A stretch of DNA of 64,000 bases from the NCBI GenBank assembly GCA_004322365.1, contig SCTS01000007.1, positions 1-64,000 on the forward strand, written 5' to 3'. Below the pieces are notes generated by a model. That model had not been told where the DNA came from. It worked only from the letters and a program-made list of their open reading frames with translations, and searched no databases. This DNA is from Patescibacteria group bacterium. Its GTDB lineage: Bacteria > Patescibacteria > Paceibacteria > UBA9973 > UBA2103. Below, piece after piece: positions 61,367 to 64,000 of the stretch. The position numbers and the translations under genes were made by a program. Every line of letters begins with the position of its first letter. Within the stretch, counting starts at the first letter, position 1.

Positions 61367-62140
61367 ATGGGAACAATTGCCTACATATTTATAAGTATCA
61401 GTGCGGTGAGCTTAGTATCATTCGCCGGCATCGCCGCATTCTCGATGAGGGCAGAAATGATGAAAAAGATGCTCTTCGTTCTCGTAGGGCTCGCCGCTGG
61501 AACATTAATCGGAGACGCGGTGATACACCTAATACCTGAGGCGCTCGAAAAGATCGGTGATGAGCGAGCGTTCGGTCTTGCGCTTTTAGCAGGCGTCGTG
61601 GTCTTTTTCATCCTTGAAAAATATTTGCGCTGGCATCACGCTCATCACGGAGCCGAGGAAGATCACGAAACGGAAGAAGCCCTTCACCACCCTAAACATC
61701 TTGCGCCGATGGTTTTATTCGCGGACGGCATCCACAATCTGCTTGACGGGGCAGTAATTGCCGCAGGGTTCCTCATCTCTCCAGTCGTCGGATTCGCAAC
61801 TGTGGTCGCTGTATTCCTTCATGAGATCCCGCAGGAAATCGCTGACTACGCACTCCTCGTGCACAGCGGATTCTCACGCACGAAAGCTCTTTTCTTCAAT
61901 TTTCTTTCAGCACTGACGGCATTTCTCGGAGCAGGACTCCTCCTTCTACTCCACTCCGCATTTGAGCTGGTCGGAGCATTTGCTGGAGCATTCACGGCAG
62001 GTGCATTCATCTACATCGCCGCGACAGATCTCATCCCCGAACTACATAAAACAAAAGGAGCGATGCGTGGCGCGATTGAACTTGGTGCATTCATCATCGG
62101 TATCGCACTGATGTTCTTGTTGACCTTCCTTGAAGCGTAA
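61367..62140 (+). CDS. ZIP family metal transporter
   Basis: 257 residues with seven or eight membrane segments. The metal-path motifs are ADGIHNLLDGAVIAAGF (TM4, HNxxD) and VFLHEIPQEIADYALLV (TM5, HExPxE). A His-rich cytoplasmic loop (HHAHHGAEEDHETEEALHHPKH, about 90-111) between TM3 and TM4 probably senses or buffers metal. Imports zinc or another divalent metal into the cytoplasm. It forms a unit with the Fur-like gene under the palindromic operator. Confidence 0.93.
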   Translation: MGTIAYIFISISAVSLVSFAGIAAFSMRAEMMKKMLFVLVGLAAGTLIGDAVIHLIPEALEKIGDERAFGLALLAGVVVFFILEKYLRWHHAHHGAEEDHETEEALHHPKHLAPMVLFADGIHNLLDGAVIAAGFLISPVVGFATVVAVFLHEIPQEIADYALLVHSGFSRTKALFFNFLSALTAFLGAGLLLLLHSAFELVGAFAGAFTAGAFIYIAATDLIPELHKTKGAMRGAIELGAFIIGIALMFLLTFLEA

Positions 62141-62145
62141 GAATC

Positions 62146-62736
62146 TCATCCTGCAACCCGCTCGCGATACATTTGCCCTACAGAAACCCACCCTGATGCC
62201 TCACCTCGAAGTGGTATCGAGGTCATCACCTTCCATACCCCCTCTTCTTTTTTCAGGATTACTATAGTATCGAGAGTTGATTCGAAACGAGGTCGTAGCA
62301 CTCGAAGTTCGCGCCATATTCTGCGAAATTGTTTACGATTTAAAAAACGCGCCACGGACGCATGGAGCTTGTTCCCTTCAAGTGGATACGCTGGCATCCA
62401 CGCAATGTTTGTGTTCAGTGCATGAATGAGACGACGCACTAAGGACACTGCTTCCGCACCCTTATATACATCCATATACACAGTACGAAAACCGAAGCGC
62501 CCAAATCCATCTATAACCAAAGGAGTGGATCGCTCATTCCCTGCAAACGATCGCAATACCCGCTCAACTTCCTTAATGCCTGATTCATCAGTCTCAAAAG
62601 GAGGCTTGATGGTGATGTGTGGCGGAATCCTGTCGTGGAGAGGGATGACGCGATACTTCAATGCAAGCTCGCGAGTTAATCCCGAATGATACTGTCTTGC
62701 ATCCCCCGAAAGGAGGTGGGCAATGAAGTACTTCAC
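62146..62736 (-). CDS. 2H phosphoesterase / 2'-5' RNA ligase-like protein
   Basis: 196 residues. The two HxT/S motifs of the 2H superfamily are PPHITIKPPF (about 40) and LHASVARFL (about 127). Family members act on 2'-5' or cyclic phosphodiester bonds in RNA or nucleotides; the substrate here is unknown. The start is GTG at 62736, with TATACT 7 nt upstream (leaderless). Convergent with the ZIP gene. Confidence 0.82.
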   Translation of the reverse strand: MKYFIAHLLSGDARQYHSGLTRELALKYRVIPLHDRIPPHITIKPPFETDESGIKEVERVLRSFAGNERSTPLVIDGFGRFGFRTVYMDVYKGAEAVSLVRRLIHALNTNIAWMPAYPLEGNKLHASVARFLNRKQFRRIWRELRVLRPRFESTLDTIVILKKEEGVWKVMTSIPLRGEASGWVSVGQMYRERVAG

Positions 62737-62790
62737 TAACGACAGTATAGCAAATGCGAGACCGAGTCAGTTCTACCTCGGGGAATAAAT

Positions 62791-63789
62791 TTAAGACTTC
62801 GCTTTATTGAAACGGAGTGAGGAATAGTATGCAGCGAGAACAAACGCAAGACCAATGGTTCCAGTGATTATTTCCGGTACATCAGTAAGTAGGCTAACCC
62901 ACATACTCACCGCAAGTCCAAATATTGCCCAATGAGCGCCGTGCTCCAAAAACACGAGAGTATCGAGAGTGCGTTCTCTCACCATAAAAATGGTCAGGGA
63001 TCGTACAAAATAAGCGCCGATACCCAAACCTACCGCAATTACCGGCAACGCTGAGGTAAGCGCAAACGCACCAACAACACCATCGAGTGAGAATGCGGTA
63101 TCCAAAACTTCAAGATATAGGAACAGTGCAACACTGCCAGATGCCCCCACTTTTGTCTCGACAGAAAAAGCGCTCGTGATTCCTTCCATCACAATAAATA
63201 CAATGACTCCAAAAACACCGGCCAATAGCACAGAGGTCTGTTCTGCGGCCGGAACAAAAAATGAAACGGTAGCGACAGCGACGAGTGCAAGAAATATTTC
63301 TAATGCCTCAATTCTGCCCCAGCTCACCAAGTGTCTCTCAATAAACTGAATCCAGTGTTTTGTTTTATTGCTATCAAGAAAATATTTGAGAGCAACCAAC
63401 ATAAGAAACACTGCGCCGAACGAATGGATTGCAGGAGCAACACTTTCTAGCAACTCCCCATAGTGAGTAGGGTCAAACAAGGCCATGTGACCAATTAGCC
63501 ATGGAGACATGCCTGCAATCGCTGAAACAATAATGACGGGGAGGAGGATGCGCGTACCAAATACTGCAATAAATATTCCCCATGTAAGGAAGCGTTTCTG
63601 CCACTTCTCATTCATCTTCGCAAGTACTCGCGCATTCACAACGGCATTATCAAAAGAAAGAGTTACTTCAAGAAGTACCAACAGCACTGCGGTTATAAAA
63701 GCTGCAAGGCCGAGATAGTAATACACGAGGCCAAGGCCAATGAGAGAAATAAGAACTGAGACTCCGAAAAATTTGATTATGCTGTTCAT
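62791..63789 (-). CDS. TerC/DUF475-family integral membrane protein
   Basis: 332 residues with about nine membrane segments. ALLVLLEVTLSFDNAVVNARVLAKMNEKWQKRFLTWGI and LYLEVLDTAFSLDGVVGAFALT are the paired acidic motifs of the TerC superfamily (DUF475 branch). Such proteins are linked to metal (manganese or calcium) handling and tellurite resistance in other bacteria. Position near the ZIP transporter may be coincidental. Confidence 0.88.
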   Translation of the reverse strand: MNSIIKFFGVSVLISLIGLGLVYYYLGLAAFITAVLLVLLEVTLSFDNAVVNARVLAKMNEKWQKRFLTWGIFIAVFGTRILLPVIIVSAIAGMSPWLIGHMALFDPTHYGELLESVAPAIHSFGAVFLMLVALKYFLDSNKTKHWIQFIERHLVSWGRIEALEIFLALVAVATVSFFVPAAEQTSVLLAGVFGVIVFIVMEGITSAFSVETKVGASGSVALFLYLEVLDTAFSLDGVVGAFALTSALPVIAVGLGIGAYFVRSLTIFMVRERTLDTLVFLEHGAHWAIFGLAVSMWVSLLTDVPEIITGTIGLAFVLAAYYSSLRFNKAKS

Positions 63790-63806
63790 ATATTAAAGAT
63801 TTTTTA

Positions 63807-64000
63807 CTAAATCGCTTCTCTGCTTTCAGAAAAATAAACCTGTCGAGGAGGAATACCTAACATCTTTAGTCGTGTAGTGAGAAAATGCTTCATTTCTTTT
63901 TCTCCCTTGAATGCTCGAACTTTCCCTCCGATGAGCACAGCCCACTCACCAACGTCTCGCATTACATCTGTTTTATTAAAAACGAGATGCGTGACGCCAT
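63807..64000 (-). CDS. Hypothetical protein, C-terminal part only
   Basis: The 64 C-terminal residues are visible (stop TAG at 63807-63809), containing NKTDVMRDVGEWAVLIGGKV, RAFKGEKEMKHFLTTRLKML and GIPPRQVYFSESREAI. The rest lies beyond the window. Not recognised. Just upstream of the TerC-like gene in the same direction. Confidence 0.6.
   Translation of the reverse strand, partial: GVTHLVFNKTDVMRDVGEWAVLIGGKVRAFKGEKEMKHFLTTRLKMLGIPPRQVYFSESREAI

Overview
The window comes from a member of the Candidate Phyla Radiation (Patescibacteria), most likely a Parcubacteria/Paceibacteria lineage. The 16S gene (4.7-6.1 kb) and the 23S-5S unit (17.5-21.0 kb) lie on the same strand but about 11 kb apart. 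The 23S gene carries a small group I intron. rplK is not followed by rplA (L1), which fits the known Parcubacteria groups that lack L1. The genome is compact, with many short, degenerate intergenic micro-repeats. Intergenic AT content, small proteins and surface-protein genes also fit this group. No plasmid, phage, transposase or CRISPR array was seen.

Layout. 1-3 kb: polyamine genes (deoxyhypusine synthase-like, aguB, aguA). 3-4.4 kb: tRNA-Leu, tRNA-Ile, then a phenylalanine hydroxylase behind a tyrosine attenuator. 4.4-6.6 kb: 16S and its leader. 6.6-11.9 kb: Nudix protein, UMP kinase, SecD/SecF, FolD. 12-17.4 kb: cell-envelope genes (epimerase, sugar transferase, glycosyltransferase, RodA). 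17.4-21.3 kb: 5S and 23S. 21.5-25.8 kb: small membrane and regulatory proteins, L10-L7/L12 with an L10-type leader, a TPR protein. 26-29.5 kb: large S-layer-like surface protein, followed by about 0.9 kb without a supported gene. 30.3-36.8 kb: HTH protein, FtsK, RecA, ECF sigma factor, EF-P. 36.8-45.5 kb: S18, SSB, S6, TatD, MetRS, AI-2E permease, GlyRS, a DUF11-like surface protein, RecO. 45.5-51.9 kb: IleRS with an embedded histidine-phosphatase domain, and ArgRS, each behind its own amino-acid attenuator. 52-56.5 kb: thymidylate/folate genes (glyA, tmk, thyA, dcd, folA). 56.5-60.6 kb: small zinc-type proteins, CofE-like protein, L11-NusG-SecE, SIMPL protein. 60.6-64 kb: Fur/Zur regulator, ZIP transporter, 2H phosphoesterase, TerC-like protein.

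The most striking result is a set of three ribosome-mediated transcription attenuators of textbook form: Tyr codons before phenylalanine hydroxylase (the enzyme that makes Tyr), Ile codons before ileS, and Arg codons before argS. Each has its own TTGAC-type promoter with a 16-bp spacer. The leader ATG starts 7-9 nt after the -10 box, so the leader peptide should be translated from an essentially leaderless mRNA. The same geometry (-10 box, 6-9 nt, start codon) recurs in front of about twenty ordinary genes. The 16S 3' tail agrees: where the CCUCC anti-Shine-Dalgarno belongs, the gene reads AUUCC. Together these suggest an organism that starts translation mainly without Shine-Dalgarno pairing, uses leaderless mRNAs widely, and still couples translation to transcription tightly enough for classical attenuation.

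All family assignments are by reading the sequence; no database search was run.
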